Assembly (NCBI GenBank): GCA_037389465.1 | Contig: JAZARR010000174.1 | Span: 62,001-126,000 of the forward strand | Length of the DNA stretch: 64,000 bases | Direction: 5' to 3' | From: Baylisascaris procyonis | Taxonomy: Eukaryota > Nematoda > Chromadorea > Rhabditida > Ascarididae | Shown: positions 1 to 12,994 of the stretch, in pieces | Position numbering within the stretch: the first letter of the stretch is position 1 | How the letters are laid out: each line of letters opens with the position of its first letter | The notes under the pieces: model-generated | What the model was told of the DNA's origin: nothing | Seen by the model: only the letters and a program-made list of their open reading frames with translations | Database searches by the model: none | Program-made: the position numbers and the translations under genes

Positions 1-577
1 TATAACGGCCAATCTCGTAGTTTACACTGCAGGAGTCCATGAAACGCTTAGAAATTAGCAAACTTGCATTCAAGCGTTAAACCTTGAAAAGAGGTACAAG
101 TGTGATCGAAGGGGTTGGCACAATATGCGCTTTTCGCAATACCAATTACCTAAACCCGAAATTAGACGCGCAACAATAGATTCCTAATTACTTCCCTATA
201 GAAATCGAAAAAAACATTAAATATTTGCAATCGGACCGGTGTAAAATGTGTACAGGCCAGCAATAAAATTAAAAAACAAATTTTCAGAAACATTCGACTG
301 AATGTTTATGGATCTTCAAGATGCAAAATTATCAACTTGACAGCGGTGAATGAAGCCGTCCGGTTTCTCAAACATACGGTTTTTCACACATATAAAAACA
401 ATAAGCGAATGCCAAACACTGATTTCTCTTTGTGAATCGGTCGACTGCGCAGACTCTGAACTAAAAAATTTGTTAATGAGCAACATCTAAACCAATGCAA
501 AACAGATTTCCCTTGCTAGTTTAATGATGCTTTCAAGTGCCGATTAATCATACAGCTTCATAAATCGCAACGAAGTA

Positions 578-600
578 GGGGGAGCGGGGGGAGGGGGAGG
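578..600 (+). repeat. G-rich tract
   Basis: Runs of 5, 6, 5 and 2 G are separated by 1-3 bases in an otherwise AT-rich setting. Only three runs reach three G, so a classical four-tetrad-run G-quadruplex is not guaranteed. A two-tetrad fold or simple G-rich low complexity is equally possible. Confidence 0.6.
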
Positions 601-702
601 ATCATTTCACAGCGTTAACCATAACCAGCAAACTGTAGTCCCTCTAGTTTGTAAGTTGAAGTAAACGGTGGATGAACACAAGGATAACATTATGTAGAGA
701 GG

Positions 703-710
703 TGACGTCA
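703..710. promoter_or_regulatory. CRE-like octamer
   Basis: A perfect TGACGTCA palindrome, the consensus for CREB/ATF-type bZIP proteins. A second perfect copy lies 255 bases downstream and shares the flanking TC on the right. No promoter or gene start can be tied to it, so function is inferred from the motif alone. Confidence 0.35.
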
Positions 711-957
711 TCTTAATTGACTACCTACAAATTTAGGGCGTAAAAAGAGAAAAGATCAGTGGGTAAACTATAACACCCACGCTAATCCTCGACTAGCTTA
801 ACTTGATGGTGGGTAAACGGAAGTGCCGGTAAACATTTTGCATTTGGAAAATCGTTTCGCTTCGTCTCGTCTCAATGCTGTAGAATAGAACAATCGGTTA
901 AAGTTGCTTCGAATTTATGATCAGTGGAAACTGCAGAGCAAAAGCGTTATTTGATGA

Positions 958-965
958 TGACGTCA
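958..965. promoter_or_regulatory. CRE-like octamer
   Basis: Second perfect TGACGTCA, set in the longer palindrome GATGACGTCATC. It is about 640 bases upstream of the signal-anchor-like first exon at 1598 and could serve it. The motif match is direct; the regulatory role is inference. Confidence 0.35.
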
Positions 966-1442
966 TCTATAGTAGGTCAAGTAACTATGAATTAATCTAT
1001 TCACAACCAACTCAACGACAACACAAGTACATTGGTAATTTTAGGGGTGATGTTAGCAATTTCATTTCCCACGAAGCTTTCTTTTCATATAGCTGCTTTT
1101 ATACGACCTCATTCTAGCTCAATCATTAGCGCTAAGTGAGAATGAACTTTTATAGTTGAGAAAATGCCCACTGAAATACAAAAAATTGCGACATTTACCT
1201 GCATTTTGTTTACCAATTTTTCGTTGGAATAGATGGATGATATCAATGGATGAGACGTATCCATCTTGTTTGATTACTTTAAACAATGTTGCTCAATTTG
1301 TTTTTCTCAATAAAGCACTATTCGATTATAATAAAGAGAATTATTTGCTCATCTTATGAAGTTTTTAGACATCTTGTTTTCTTTAAAATATGCTAATATT
1401 TACGCTCTTTTTCAATCATCTCTCTGAAAAACTTAATTTCAG

Positions 1443-1523
1443 GCCTACTCAACATTTGGATTTTTAGAACATAGATGCGACTTATGGAATCGTGAAATCA
1501 ACGATGCAACATTTAATTTATAA
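1443..1523 (+). CDS. Possible terminal exon (weak)
   Basis: The acceptor-like sequence CTTAATTTCAG is followed by 26 open codons and a TAA. The predicted peptide has a mixed, protein-like composition (it includes FGFLEHRCDLWNREIND), but no family is recognised. No matching upstream exon was found in the window and no AATAAA follows closely. Chance acceptors of this quality occur several times per strand in 64 kb, so this stays a weak candidate. Confidence 0.2.
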   Translation, partial: AYSTFGFLEHRCDLWNREINDATFNL

Positions 1524-1597
1524 TATTAAAATCCGAGGTATTTTCTGCATACTTACTTGAATGAGGAAAGTGCTTAGATTGTTCTTTGAAAGTGCCA

Positions 1598-1714
1598 ATG
1601 AAATTATTCCAATATGCAAGTATGCATAAATATTCGCTTGTGAAATTGATATTGTTGCTATATTGCACATGTTCAGCATCGATTTTCATCTACATATTAA
1701 CTGAGCAACAGCAA
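1598..1714 (+). CDS. Putative first exon encoding a signal anchor
   Basis: An ATG opens 39 codons that end exactly at the strong donor CAA|GTAAGTATTC, leaving phase 0. The peptide starts with a short basic/polar stretch (MKLFQYASMHKYSLVK), followed by a hydrophobic core (LILLLYCTCSASIFIYIL, about residues 17-34) and a polar TEQQQ. This is the layout of a type II signal anchor or an uncleaved signal peptide, as in Golgi glycosyltransferases; no enzyme domain is visible to confirm that. The next exon is uncertain: a phase-0 candidate lies at 3554-3650, but the terminal exon of the minus-strand gene would then sit inside the intron. The frame is closed by a stop 36 bases upstream. A chance hydrophobic ORF beside a chance GTAAGT is the alternative. 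Confidence 0.35.
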
Positions 1715-3255
1715 GTAAGTATTCCAAACGAAACAAAAAAGCTAAAATTATGAAAATCTGTGAAAATTTTCACGCATAAATCATCGATAGAAATTTATTA
1801 CGACGAATACCAATGAATAATACTGTAACTGACTAATCCAAGAAGTTTTTCAAATACGGTACTCTTGATTACTGTTGCAATCATATGAACCAATACGTAA
1901 CTTTTTCATGACGCCCATGCATTAATACGCACAAAGCAACTTAGGTTCACATACGGACAACTATTTGTCACTTATAGTTAAACATTGGTAGTGGCAGAAA
2001 AAAAAAAAAAGAAAAAACAAAGATGAATATGAATGTAGAAACGATGAATATTCGCCGAATGAAAACTAGACGTCAACTGGATGTAAATAGTATACTATGA
2101 ATGAAGATGATTCAATGAGGTGACGCGTGAAACGCGTTAACAAAACGCGCATCTCCGTTCTACTGTCGGCGGAACAAGTTCACGATATTTGTTTGGCTAC
2201 TGCAATTTCGTTTGGTGAAAAATGCTTCTGCAATGAGCTTGCTAAATCGCCCTTTAATACGGATTATAGCGATTAGCACCATCGATTATCGAAATAAACA
2301 TTTCGGTCGGTTTTTCGGTTTTTTTTTCCACTTTTTAAAAACACATAGGTGAGTTTTTTCTTCTTCTGACATTCCGGTGGATCATTTTTTTGAAGGATTC
2401 GGCCAATTCTTTCTGCTTTTCCGGACCGTCTAGTCAGTTTTTTTTCCATATATGAAACACAGACTGGTTCCCTTTGCTTTTTTACCTTTCCCAAGATATG
2501 AGCACGAACTCATTAAAAAACCCTAAGTTGTGAAATTCAGGATATAGAAGGTAAATATACAGATGGGAGATAATACTTTGCAAACAGCTGCTGCAGGTGG
2601 AAATGGTTGCATTGCAAAGATCAACATCGTATACATCAAGCACTAAAAAGGAAATAAAACGGAAAGTGTGCCGGACGAGTTGATACGATAGATGTTTCTT
2701 GAAATTGTGCTCATCAAGGCAACCAATATTTGTATATTAATGGTAGGCAAGAAAATGTATAATAATGTACAGCTCTTTCAACCAAAACGATCGTTCCAAG
2801 AAATAATCGCTTTTCTTACTTAACAGGTCACAGAATACGATTCGCCCAGCTAAAGAGTGAATAATGAAACACAATTAGATGCATATAAATTCATTAGAAA
2901 CTGATATTTTTCTTTGAAGGTTAATATGCATAGTCAACGGCTGCCAAACTATGGTATAAATTATATCCACGAAATGTCACAATCATAGCTTCAGCGATTC
3001 TCAAGTTGAAACTACTTAATATGGTGATAGACCACACAGTCACATGCAAATATTCAAATTATAGAGAAGACATCGCCATAACAAGGTTCTTCAGAAGAAT
3101 TACGCATCCTGAATGATAATAAAAGAACCATGTTGATATATTGCTTCATACTGGCATTCATTGTCGAAAGCAACTTAAACCTAAATTTGAAACACACTCT
3201 ACATGCTTCAAGCCCTCAAGCATTGCAATTTCACTCATGAACTTATGAAGAACAG
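1715..3255. other. Non-coding stretch, poly-A tract
   Basis: Nothing gene-like on either strand. It contains an A14 run at 1997-2010 and several T/A homopolymers. The part just below 3256 would be the 3' untranslated region of the minus-strand gene, but I could not find a clear AATAAA for it on that strand. Confidence 0.5.
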
Positions 3256-3345
3256 CTAATGCTTGTCATTTGAGCTCGAATGCGCGGACGCTGATACGAT
3301 TGTATTCACATCTCCATCCTTCCTTCCTTCCTTGGAAAGACTGGG
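3256..3345 (-). CDS. Terminal coding exon of the minus-strand gene
   Basis: On the minus strand an excellent acceptor (a run of T ending TTTTTTTCTAG) is followed by 29 open codons and a TAG. In the phase-0 frame delivered by the upstream exon at 4667-4813 it reads PSLSKEGRKDGDVN then a Ser/Ala-rich end finishing SSSNDKH. This makes a polar, probably disordered carboxy terminus with no membrane segment or known motif. The frame agreement with three upstream exons is the main support. No protein family is recognised. The run of GGAA repeats early in the exon corresponds to the TTCC repeats visible on the plus strand. Alternative reading: part of a longer gene whose other exons extend to 34 kb or further. 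Confidence 0.5.
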   Translation of the reverse strand, partial: PSLSKEGRKDGDVNTIVSASAHSSSNDKH

Positions 3346-3553
3346 CTAGAAAAAAAAGTGAAAATCAGAATCCTCAGCGGCAGATTGCACAGGCTTTATT
3401 TAAAGGGGTGGAGGAAAAAAGGAAAAATTAGAAAGCTCGGCACTCAGCAGATCAAAATGCTGATGAAAATTATTGCAAGGATCTTGTTGGATAAAATTTA
3501 TGGATCAATAACTAGGGAAAGAACATAGAGGACATATTAGCAATTGATTTCAG

Positions 3554-3650
3554 TGCTCCAAATTACGACCTTTTAAAATAAAAGAAGGTTTTTATATCGT
3601 ATTAAAGTTTTATAAACACGCAGTGACCATTCAGAGGTCCTCAATACTCA
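3554..3650 (+). CDS. Possible internal exon (weak)
   Basis: Acceptor GATTTCAG, then 32 open codons and a donor CTCA|GTAAGATTAA, phase 0 in and phase 1 out. It would join in frame to the signal-anchor exon at 1598-1714. The peptide is basic (CSKLRPFKIKEGFYIV then a KHAVTIQR segment) and resembles nothing I know. Both splice sites are good, but the base composition is no different from the surroundings and no third exon was found. Confidence 0.25.
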
Positions 3651-4666
3651 GTAAGATTAACCAATTTGTTAAATGCTCTACTGTCGGTTTTTTTCGAGGA
3701 TTATGATTAATATTGTATTAGTAATATCATGATGTGACTACCGTCATAGTCTTCTATTATGCCATTGCAATATTGCCAACTATTGAAGTTGTTGCGTGAG
3801 CTATGCTCAAATTTTCAAGAATTTATAACTTCAACATCGGGTTCTCAAATATGGAGCGTAGAGAACGAAGATCTTTGATTACAAAAATTGCAACCAAAGA
3901 AAATCGCTAAGTTTTTGGATTTTTTTTTTTGGATCATTATGATGAGGCTGTATCTGTGGGCATTTATGCGTGTACGTATGTCTTTTACCATGTCTGTTTC
4001 AAAGCCTTAATTAAAAACCAATGAAACCACATCTGAGAAATTTGGCATAAAATTATTAAGAAGGTAACTTTCACTATCAACTTTCAACCTATTCTATCAA
4101 GATGTTGAAGGGTACTAGAAAAATTCGCAAGCATCTTATGGCTCGTCAATCCACGCGACGGTCGGTCCGCAAATTGTCATCCTTTACAAGTGGAACCAAA
4201 TGAAAAAAGAACGCGCCAAAGAAGCCGACTCGAGTGGACCTTTTGTAGTTCCGCTCATCAAACCAGCCAATGTGAAAAAATGTTGATAAATAGTAGAGTA
4301 TGCGCAATGGTGAATGCCTTTACAGTTTGAACAAACCAACGACATCACAAATGTTCAGCGAAACACTCCCTTTCGCAACCTACCCGATTTTAAAATACGA
4401 TCAAACTAGAACAAAATCCGACCGAACTGATCGCAAACATATGCAAATTTCTGGGACTATAAAATTACCTAAATTTCCAATTAGAAAGTATTGTATCAAC
4501 TCAAGAACTGGTGTGGTAGTCATCTCCTGATGTATAATTGATCGTGCTTAATAAATTTCTGATTTATAGTTTCATCGGCTCCGATTTGAAACTATCTGAT
4601 AGACAGGCACACACACCATTACATAGATAACCTCATCGAAATGTAAACTTATTAAAGAGGAAATAC

Positions 4667-4813
4667 CTCGGCAAACTGTCGTGATCGTACCATAATTGGG
4701 TGCTGTGAAGTGAAATCACCTCTATGCTGCGGAAGATCACTGCTATCGAAAATGCGCAACTCAGGATTACCGTGAACCGCCGATTCCATCGGCTCCAGTA
4801 AGTCGTCTCGTGG
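4667..4813 (-). CDS. Internal coding exon of the minus-strand gene
   Basis: Minus-strand acceptor TTTCATTGCAG, then 147 bases open in phase 0, then donor GAG|GTATTTCC. The 49 residues begin PRDDLLEPMESAVHGNPELR and include IFDSSDLPQHRGDFTSQHP and end RSRQFAE. They are acidic to mixed charge with no hydrophobic segment, as expected for a cytoplasmic tail or linker. Codon first positions are purine-rich in this frame, supporting it. A second frame is also open and would encode a hydrophobic stretch; it is not preferred, because it does not connect to the 35-base exon at 7815 or to a long frame in the last exon. No family is recognised. Neighbouring exons at 7815 and 3256 match in phase. Confidence 0.55.
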
Positions 4814-7800
4814 CTGCAATGAAACCATTACAAAATGAGAACATCACTTGCATTGATTAATACAGAAATAAGCGGAAAAGATAGAGAATTAATTCTCCTG
4901 AATGTGCACTTCAAAAAACAAATAGAACTAAGTAGTTAGTTATTTTTCAATATACAAGCGCAAATAAGGGGAACGAAAAACAAAAAATATTCAGCTGTAT
5001 TAAAATGAAAAACTGTCGAACAGAAAATAAATATAAATACGTAACAGTTATGCTAGAGCGATTATATATTGCTTATTATACCACTGATGGCAAATTGTTC
5101 GTTTGAATAATCGAAGGGAAATAAGCTGATGATTAGTATTGTAGTTTATTAATACACTCAAACAATACAGATCTTATATGTTAAGATCGTTTTCCCTATT
5201 GAGTGATTATAAAAAACTCTTCCACACGTATTTCGATCGATTCTAGTATTTCGTAGCTGCTTAAATAGATTGCTTTATCCAATCAGAAGTTGTTTTTCAA
5301 GGATCCATACTTTGACAAGTATATATCCACTAATAATTGCGAGTTGAGAAATCCAGTTACACCCACTGAACGCAGAAACATCGTGTTGTTGGACAGCTAC
5401 CTGCATTGACCAATAAATGTTGTTGTTGACAGTCAAGCACATTTGTAGAGAAAGTCACTGGGTAGGTGAGGATGCGTACATCGGTACACAAGCTGCCTGT
5501 GTTGACTAATGCGGTAGGCTGTCAACAAGGGGACTCTCACATTCAGATGAAATGAGCTTGAAGTGCTCCACATGTTCACACGCGCTAAGTTAAACACATG
5601 CAGACGGTTGAAAAGGAATCTCGATCGGTCTAACCCTATGGATCGATTTATGATTTATACTTGTTCGCATAAAATTATTACTGCTAGCGAACTGGAATGT
5701 TATTGGATGCAAATACTGTATAATAATGTTATTTTAACTTCAAGTGAAATGAATTCTTAAAAAAAGGATTAGGTCCCACATTCACATTAAGTTCTATTCT
5801 TAACTGCTAACTTCAAAATTCTAATAGCAAAAGTATTACTTGGCAGGATTAAATCAAATAAAACATTTGCCGAATTTATTTCAAATACAAGAGTGGTAAA
5901 ACTTGAAGAAACTAATTATTCAATAAGGAAATTTGAATAAGCGCTTATTTAAGTTGATTTTTTGTCGATTTATTGAGCGCAGGTTGAACGAAAATACCCT
6001 CATAATGTGATGCTAATGCGGTGAACACCCTATGACCGCCTATAAATTCAATTAATTCAGGTCATGGCCATCATGTATTTTAGTATAAATTAGATTCATC
6101 ATTCAGTTCACTCGTTAATATATCAACAAGAACAAATGCGCGAAACTTTCAATCAGAATGAATTGATTAACCCCTTTCCCTCTCAAATATTATTGAAATT
6201 TGTTCGTTTTCTGATATGACCACTTTTGATGCACCAATTATAGATAATGCGATATAACCAACCAAATATCAAGTTGGTCACTTCATGAACTTATTGTAGC
6301 ATATTCAAGAATGTTTTATTTCTTGAAACCGAAAAGAATTATTTCTGCCGTCAAAAACAAAACGCTTTTTTCTAAATACTCAATCAGAATTGGCTTGTTC
6401 TTAGCTAATTACTTAATTGTCATTATAGTTGGAACATTTAAAGAATTATGAAAATTAAGAAAAATGTGCTCTCGCACTATCTATTGAATGATGGAAGAAT
6501 AATGGAATTGAATAGGAATTTTGGAATTTCATCTTTCCTTTATTTTTTATTCCCTTAATGGAATATTTTCTTCGGAGCAGAATTCGTGAAAAGATTCAGT
6601 TCATATGTTCCCAACAATGACGATATTCTGACAACCAACCAATCATACGCTTAATTTGCAAATTCTATTGCCGTCATTGAAGTGAGATCATAACTCATTA
6701 ACGGACTGTCGCATCCAAAAAAAAAAGCTCAATTGCACAAAAATTTAGTGATATCTGCAAATCTGCTCCAATGAAAGATTCTTCTATTAATAAAAAAACA
6801 TCGACGCCGATTTTTCTTCAAAATTTCTCAGATTTCGCCGAAAATTTTCTCGCAATATATCAGATTGTTCTTCTTTTTTATGTTCTTTCTCGAAAGACAT
6901 TTCAACGAGTTGCTTGTTTCTTCGTTATCACATTGCAATCGAAGCAATAAATCATCCGTTATCTGAGAAATCAGCAAAAGCAATCGAGTCATTTTTATTT
7001 CAAATGTGATGGATTTTGGCAAAATAATGATGCACACTGTACGCAACGGAAAACCTGTTCAATGCACTGTTACAACAAAGGCCGCAATTCGAATATTTTT
7101 ATGTGTTGCATGACGTGCAAAAAATTTCCAACTGTTCAAGAAACATGAATTTATAGAATGCAAATTTTCTTGTAAAACATTGGAATAATATTTGCAAAAA
7201 ATCCCAAAAAAATAGCTTCAGGAATGACGCTGTTGCAAAGCATTATCAATTTAAGAGTAAAAAAACAATATATAAATTTTCACATAAAAGGTTTAAGATT
7301 GTAAAAATAAAAATGGAACAAATAACGTTCCGTAGAAATAGTGTGAATTGCTCAGGTATTATAAAGACGGAGTTAGGTGAAGTAGAGAATGTGTTCGCTT
7401 CGATCTCTAACCTCAAAGAAACAATTAACTCAAGAGCAAACAGCGCTACCCGATCGGTACTGCAGAATGCTCTTTGAAGTTATGTTTTAAGCAATGTTTG
7501 AATGCTACCCGCAACTGCCGTTTTTACAAATTTTTCAGATCGACCGCATTTCAGCGAATGAACATCTCATCTGAAAAGTTTTTTATTCCTTTTTATGAAT
7601 TTTTGACATTTTGTCTCTGGGCCTAAAAAATGATCGTGCAATTTCCTTAACAATTTTGGCAGTTATCGCCTTACCATCCTTCACCCCTTTCCCCTCCACT
7701 TTTCACCTCAAGTTGTGAAGTGACCCTTATTCGCTATTAATATCCTATGATTGCGTTCAAGCTTCAAATGCAGAAATTTTCTTAAAATACCTTGCTTTTG

Positions 7801-7814
7801 AAACGGTTTCTCAC
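4814..7814. other. Intron-like sequence
   Basis: Between two phase-matched minus-strand exons. No additional exon with both splice sites was found. Short ORFs at 5563 (+) and 6828 (-) are chance-length and lack context. A plus-strand acceptor-like site near 7540 opens about 34 codons without a donor and was not kept. Confidence 0.5.
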
Positions 7815-7849
7815 CTGGTCGCTGTCAGAGTTGCAGTTTATTGACCTTG
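7815..7849 (-). CDS. 35-base microexon of the minus-strand gene
   Basis: Minus-strand acceptor TGTTTTTTGTAG and donor CAG|GTGAGAAAC enclose only 35 bases. Only one frame is free of stops: two bases complete a codon begun in the exon at 12622 (giving Pro), then RSINCNSDSDQ, ending in phase 0. It therefore links SRDN-P to PRDDLLEP of the next exon in a single reading frame. Small size makes chance occurrence possible, but the strength of both sites and exact phase fit on either side argue for a real exon. Confidence 0.45.
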
Positions 7850-9437
<1,588 letters not shown>

Positions 9438-9723
9438 ATTTTGTTAGCATATGAGCTTAATATTTGCTATCGGACGGCCCCAATCGAGCTCGGCATCATC
9501 GAGAAAGTTCATCGTAATCAAACAAAGGCGCCAATCTCGCAAGAGAACATCTCGAACAGAACTCAACGCATTCTCTATCTATCACAAAAAACAATCCTTT
9601 CTTTCTGAATGACATCCGTTGAGAATAAACATTGAAAAAAAGAAACAAAAGAAGGAAAAATCGTTTGCTGCACTATCTTTGCGTTGAATCATTTTGATTG
9701 CACTTGTAACATAAGAGTGCCTC

Positions 9724-9760
<37 letters not shown>

Positions 9761-12621
9761 CATACTTTCGATAACTGCTAAAGCTTATTGTAATTAAATT
9801 CCCTAAATTCTATGTGTACCCATTCGAAAGATTTGCAAAATGTTTCTTACAAAGTTGAAAAACGCTTCTTCAGCTTGTACTCTCCAAATCTCGCATCATT
9901 CGACGTTTACATTTGTTGTTTGGCTGTTGCTGAGGATTTATCCAGTCGGACAAATGCGCCACTTCTTACAATTAATAAATTCGTTGCAGTAAATGCCACC
10001 CACATCACTCCTGACAATTTTCCTTTTCGTTCAGATACTCGTTGCCTCCTAAATGTATGGACAATGGACTGAGTTGATGTCAACACACAATAGAAGGCGT
10101 CGAAAAGCAAAACTCAAGAATTCGAAAATGTGTGAATTTGACTTCGGAAGAAAACAACTAAACTGCCCATAACTTTAGTGAAAAGATGGAGCAGTAAGAA
10201 GCTTGTACTATGCTAAGTTGGATCACTTGCTAGTGAGTGAAAAGTCGACGGAGAATCTCCTCGAAAAGGATCGCTAAATGACTCTACATTTTTTAATTGC
10301 AATCGGTTGAAAAGATTGGTTGCGTAGATACTAAAAGTATTCTAGCATTGCTTATGAATGTCATTCATTTTCCTAAGCGACCAAACAAATACGTTAAAAC
10401 ACTCGCTCGAAAAAAAACCCGTTTTTGTGTGCGCTTCCGAGCATATTTACAATAGAAATCTAACGTGCAAATTTGAGGGACGGTTGAATTGTGTATTACA
10501 ACTTTTTTGAAAGTGTGATCTCACTATGCAAAAACTGCTTCAAAATTACTCTAATAATCTAGGAAAGACAAAGGTGCAGAAATGTGGGCGTGATTGACCT
10601 CTAAGAAACTTTCAACAGAAATTTGCAATGAGTATTTTGCATATTGTAGTTTGATCCTGCCCATCAGCTCAATTTGTTGTAAATTTCCTGAAATTTATGG
10701 TCATTTATTTGATTTGTGGTGAAGTGATCTTAGTGGATACAATGTTAATATAGACTAAACGATTGAATGTGGCTGCGGAACAACTGCTTATGTCATTTGA
10801 ACGAAGCATCCATTAGTTAGGTGTTCCGGAAATGTGCAGCTGAACTGGCACGAGTGGTTCACATGAAACATATTTGAAGTGATGTGCCTACATCTCACCC
10901 TCCCACCTCGCAAAACAGTCACAAAGCCATCACCTGTCGAATACATGCAGCGCGAATGGCGCGTTTTCTGAGGGTTTAACAAAGAAAGAAATCACCTCAC
11001 CACTATGACACGGTAAACGTGCCATCTAAAGCCAATAAAACAACGCTTTATGTGGGAAATTTTGAAATCCATAGATAACTTGATCAGACATAGTCCTGTG
11101 AGATTAACTTTTTGCACAATTCCACAATTCATATTTTCGACTCAGCTTTATAAGGTGCTATAAAATTTAGTGTATTATTGTTTCGATAGCCAGAAATAAT
11201 TAACTTAGATCTAAAAAATACCAATAAGCAACTGGCCTAACCATTGGGTCATATCACCAATTCAAGAAATTTGATTATCCTCAATTTAACAGCAAGTTGA
11301 GAGCTACCTAGGAACACTAGATATATTACAGCTTATTGCACACTATCAAATTTCACGTTTCTAGGTAGCAAAGTGAATAAACATATTGCAATAGACTGCA
11401 ATATAGGTGTTATTGCACAAATCGAAAGGGTGTCGCAATAGATTCACATATCAGTAGCCCGGATTTAAAGTTTGATGCGAATTGCAAATATTAGCATTAT
11501 CTTGATTAAGATAATAAGTAGAAAGCAGTGTGTCAATAACACAACCTTTAAAATGAGAGATTTCTTATTTATGCTATGTAATTTTTCTTAAAATAGGAAC
11601 ACATGACAATGCGCTAAGGATTCTCTTTGACCTTCCTCCTTAATCCATAAATTCCCCTTCACTGATTAGTTATCGATGCAAGTAATTCCAAATACGTACA
11701 ATCAAGAGTTATAGTCTGCACGGTCAGTCCTCGTAGTCGGCTACTAGCACTCATCGCCCCACAATATTGCAAACAATGCATCTGAATTAGTAACGCCGCT
11801 CTTTATTTGTGCACCTGTTACAACTAGATATGTAGATGCACCAGCTGAATGACGAGTTCATTTTCCATTTGCAAGAGTTGATAATGACTAAGATTTGCAT
11901 GAAACTCTCTCTGTCTCTCAATGAAACGAGTTTAGAAGCGACAATTCCGACAACGTTATATCACTTAATTAAAAAGTTTGGATATTTGTCAGCAATTTCC
12001 ATGCGTCGAGTAAATGCACTGCAATCAACCGAAAGGAGTGAAGTGTATTTTTTAATCGATACTTGAAACATAATTGAAATAAATAAAACTTTTGATCAAA
12101 TAAGTATTCTTTAAAGAACTGCATCGAAAAGAGAGAATAATTAAATGCTATGTACAATATATATGTAAGAAATGATTGCACAAGAATACGAAGACTGGAG
12201 GGTAGTAAAAAATGTGAATTGGATGCACTAGAGTACAATGAAAATTTTATTAGCTAATCTGAAATATATTTGCGCCTTTTCAGTATTATTTGTCGTTGCT
12301 TAGATGAGACCATTCAATGAACTTTTAAAAAAAGTGTTGCATTCATCTCCTTTATTGTACATTTTTTATACTGCAATTGTTATTCAGAAATTCGCATAAG
12401 CGGAGACCACTTTCTTTTCCTTCTTTCCCCAAACTTCCCAAACAGGTCTGTGAAATCAGAGGGCATATGGATGAATTATCATTTGGAAGCTAAGTGATAC
12501 AAATTGATATCAGTTGTTTCGATCCTTGTTAGCTGTATTCCAACAAGTGTTGTTGTGGATTAAGAAGACATTTTGCTCAGCGAAATCATCACTCGTCTTG
12601 ATATGGAAAGTCTTTACTTAC
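9438..12621. other. Intron-like sequence with one (TG)n
   Basis: No exon with two acceptable splice sites on either strand. ORFs at 9812-10110 (both strands), 10788 and 11836-12238 overlap one another in opposite frames, which is typical of chance. The (TG)15 at 9728 is the only distinct repeat. Confidence 0.5.
9728..9757 (+). repeat. (TG)15 microsatellite
   Basis: Fifteen perfect TG dinucleotides, a simple sequence repeat that would be expected to be polymorphic. Confidence 0.95.
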
Positions 12622-12658
12622 GATTGTCCCTTGAGGGGCGAGAAATCACCGGTTCCTT
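12622..12658 (-). CDS. Internal coding exon of the minus-strand gene
   Basis: The donor on the minus strand is strong (AATC|GTAAGTAAAG). In the supported frame the exon reads KEPVISRPSRDN plus one base, which completes a Pro codon with the microexon at 7815. Upstream in the same frame is a TAA 24 bases before the chosen boundary, so the exon must begin within that interval. CGCTCATTTGAG is the best acceptor there but is only moderate. Phase 0 at its start fits the phase-0 ends of the microexon at 34319-34366 and of the ATGATGCCGTCA start in the 12888-12994 exon. A second frame (GTGDFSPLKGQ) is also open but does not continue into the 7815 exon. Confidence 0.4.
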
Positions 12659-12887
12659 CTCAAATGAGCGACACTTCAACCATTACGTAAGCACTTCAAG
12701 GTAATGTTCCCACTCTGCTATGTCTCGGAACTGCCAATAAACGGCAATATCAAAAACGAAATGTTCTTCTCCTGATGGATGGATGTATTTCACGATAGAA
12801 AAAGAAGCAATGGAGCATATGACCTTGTATGTACGCTACGAATGTCGTTTGTTAGCGGGTGAAAAAAAAAAACGATCACCTACTCAC

Positions 12888-12994
12888 TGACGGCATCATA
12901 GCCGCCGCAAACCTCAAAGCCGACTGCCTCTTCCTCCATCGAAGAGGACGAACCTTTATGATGCACTTAATCGCTTATTTAAACGGGTACGCTT
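12888..12994 (-). CDS. Putative CpG-rich 5' exon with alternative starts
   Basis: This is a GC-rich island in AT-rich surroundings. It has an acceptor-like TTCTATTCATGCAG, which could be a trans-splice site, and a strong donor TCA|GTGAGTAGG. All frames carry stops near the 5' end, so it cannot be a fully coding internal exon behind that acceptor. It fits a first exon: ATG ATG CCG TCA ends in phase 0 and would join the exon at 12622. A different ATG gives MEEEAVGFEVCGGYDAV in phase 1 and looks protein-like too, but leads to a different frame downstream. Possible internal promoter of the long minus-strand gene; the choice of frame is unresolved. Confidence 0.3.

Larger units (their letters stand above)
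1..1442. other. Region without a recognised gene
   Basis: No splice-flanked open frame is convincing here. A strong-looking acceptor near 290 opens a short frame that closes within about 22 codons. The two 66-67 codon ORFs at 917-1359 are of chance length and carry no splice or start context. The notable content is a G-rich tract at 578-600 and two TGACGTCA octamers at 703 and 958. Confidence 0.6.
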
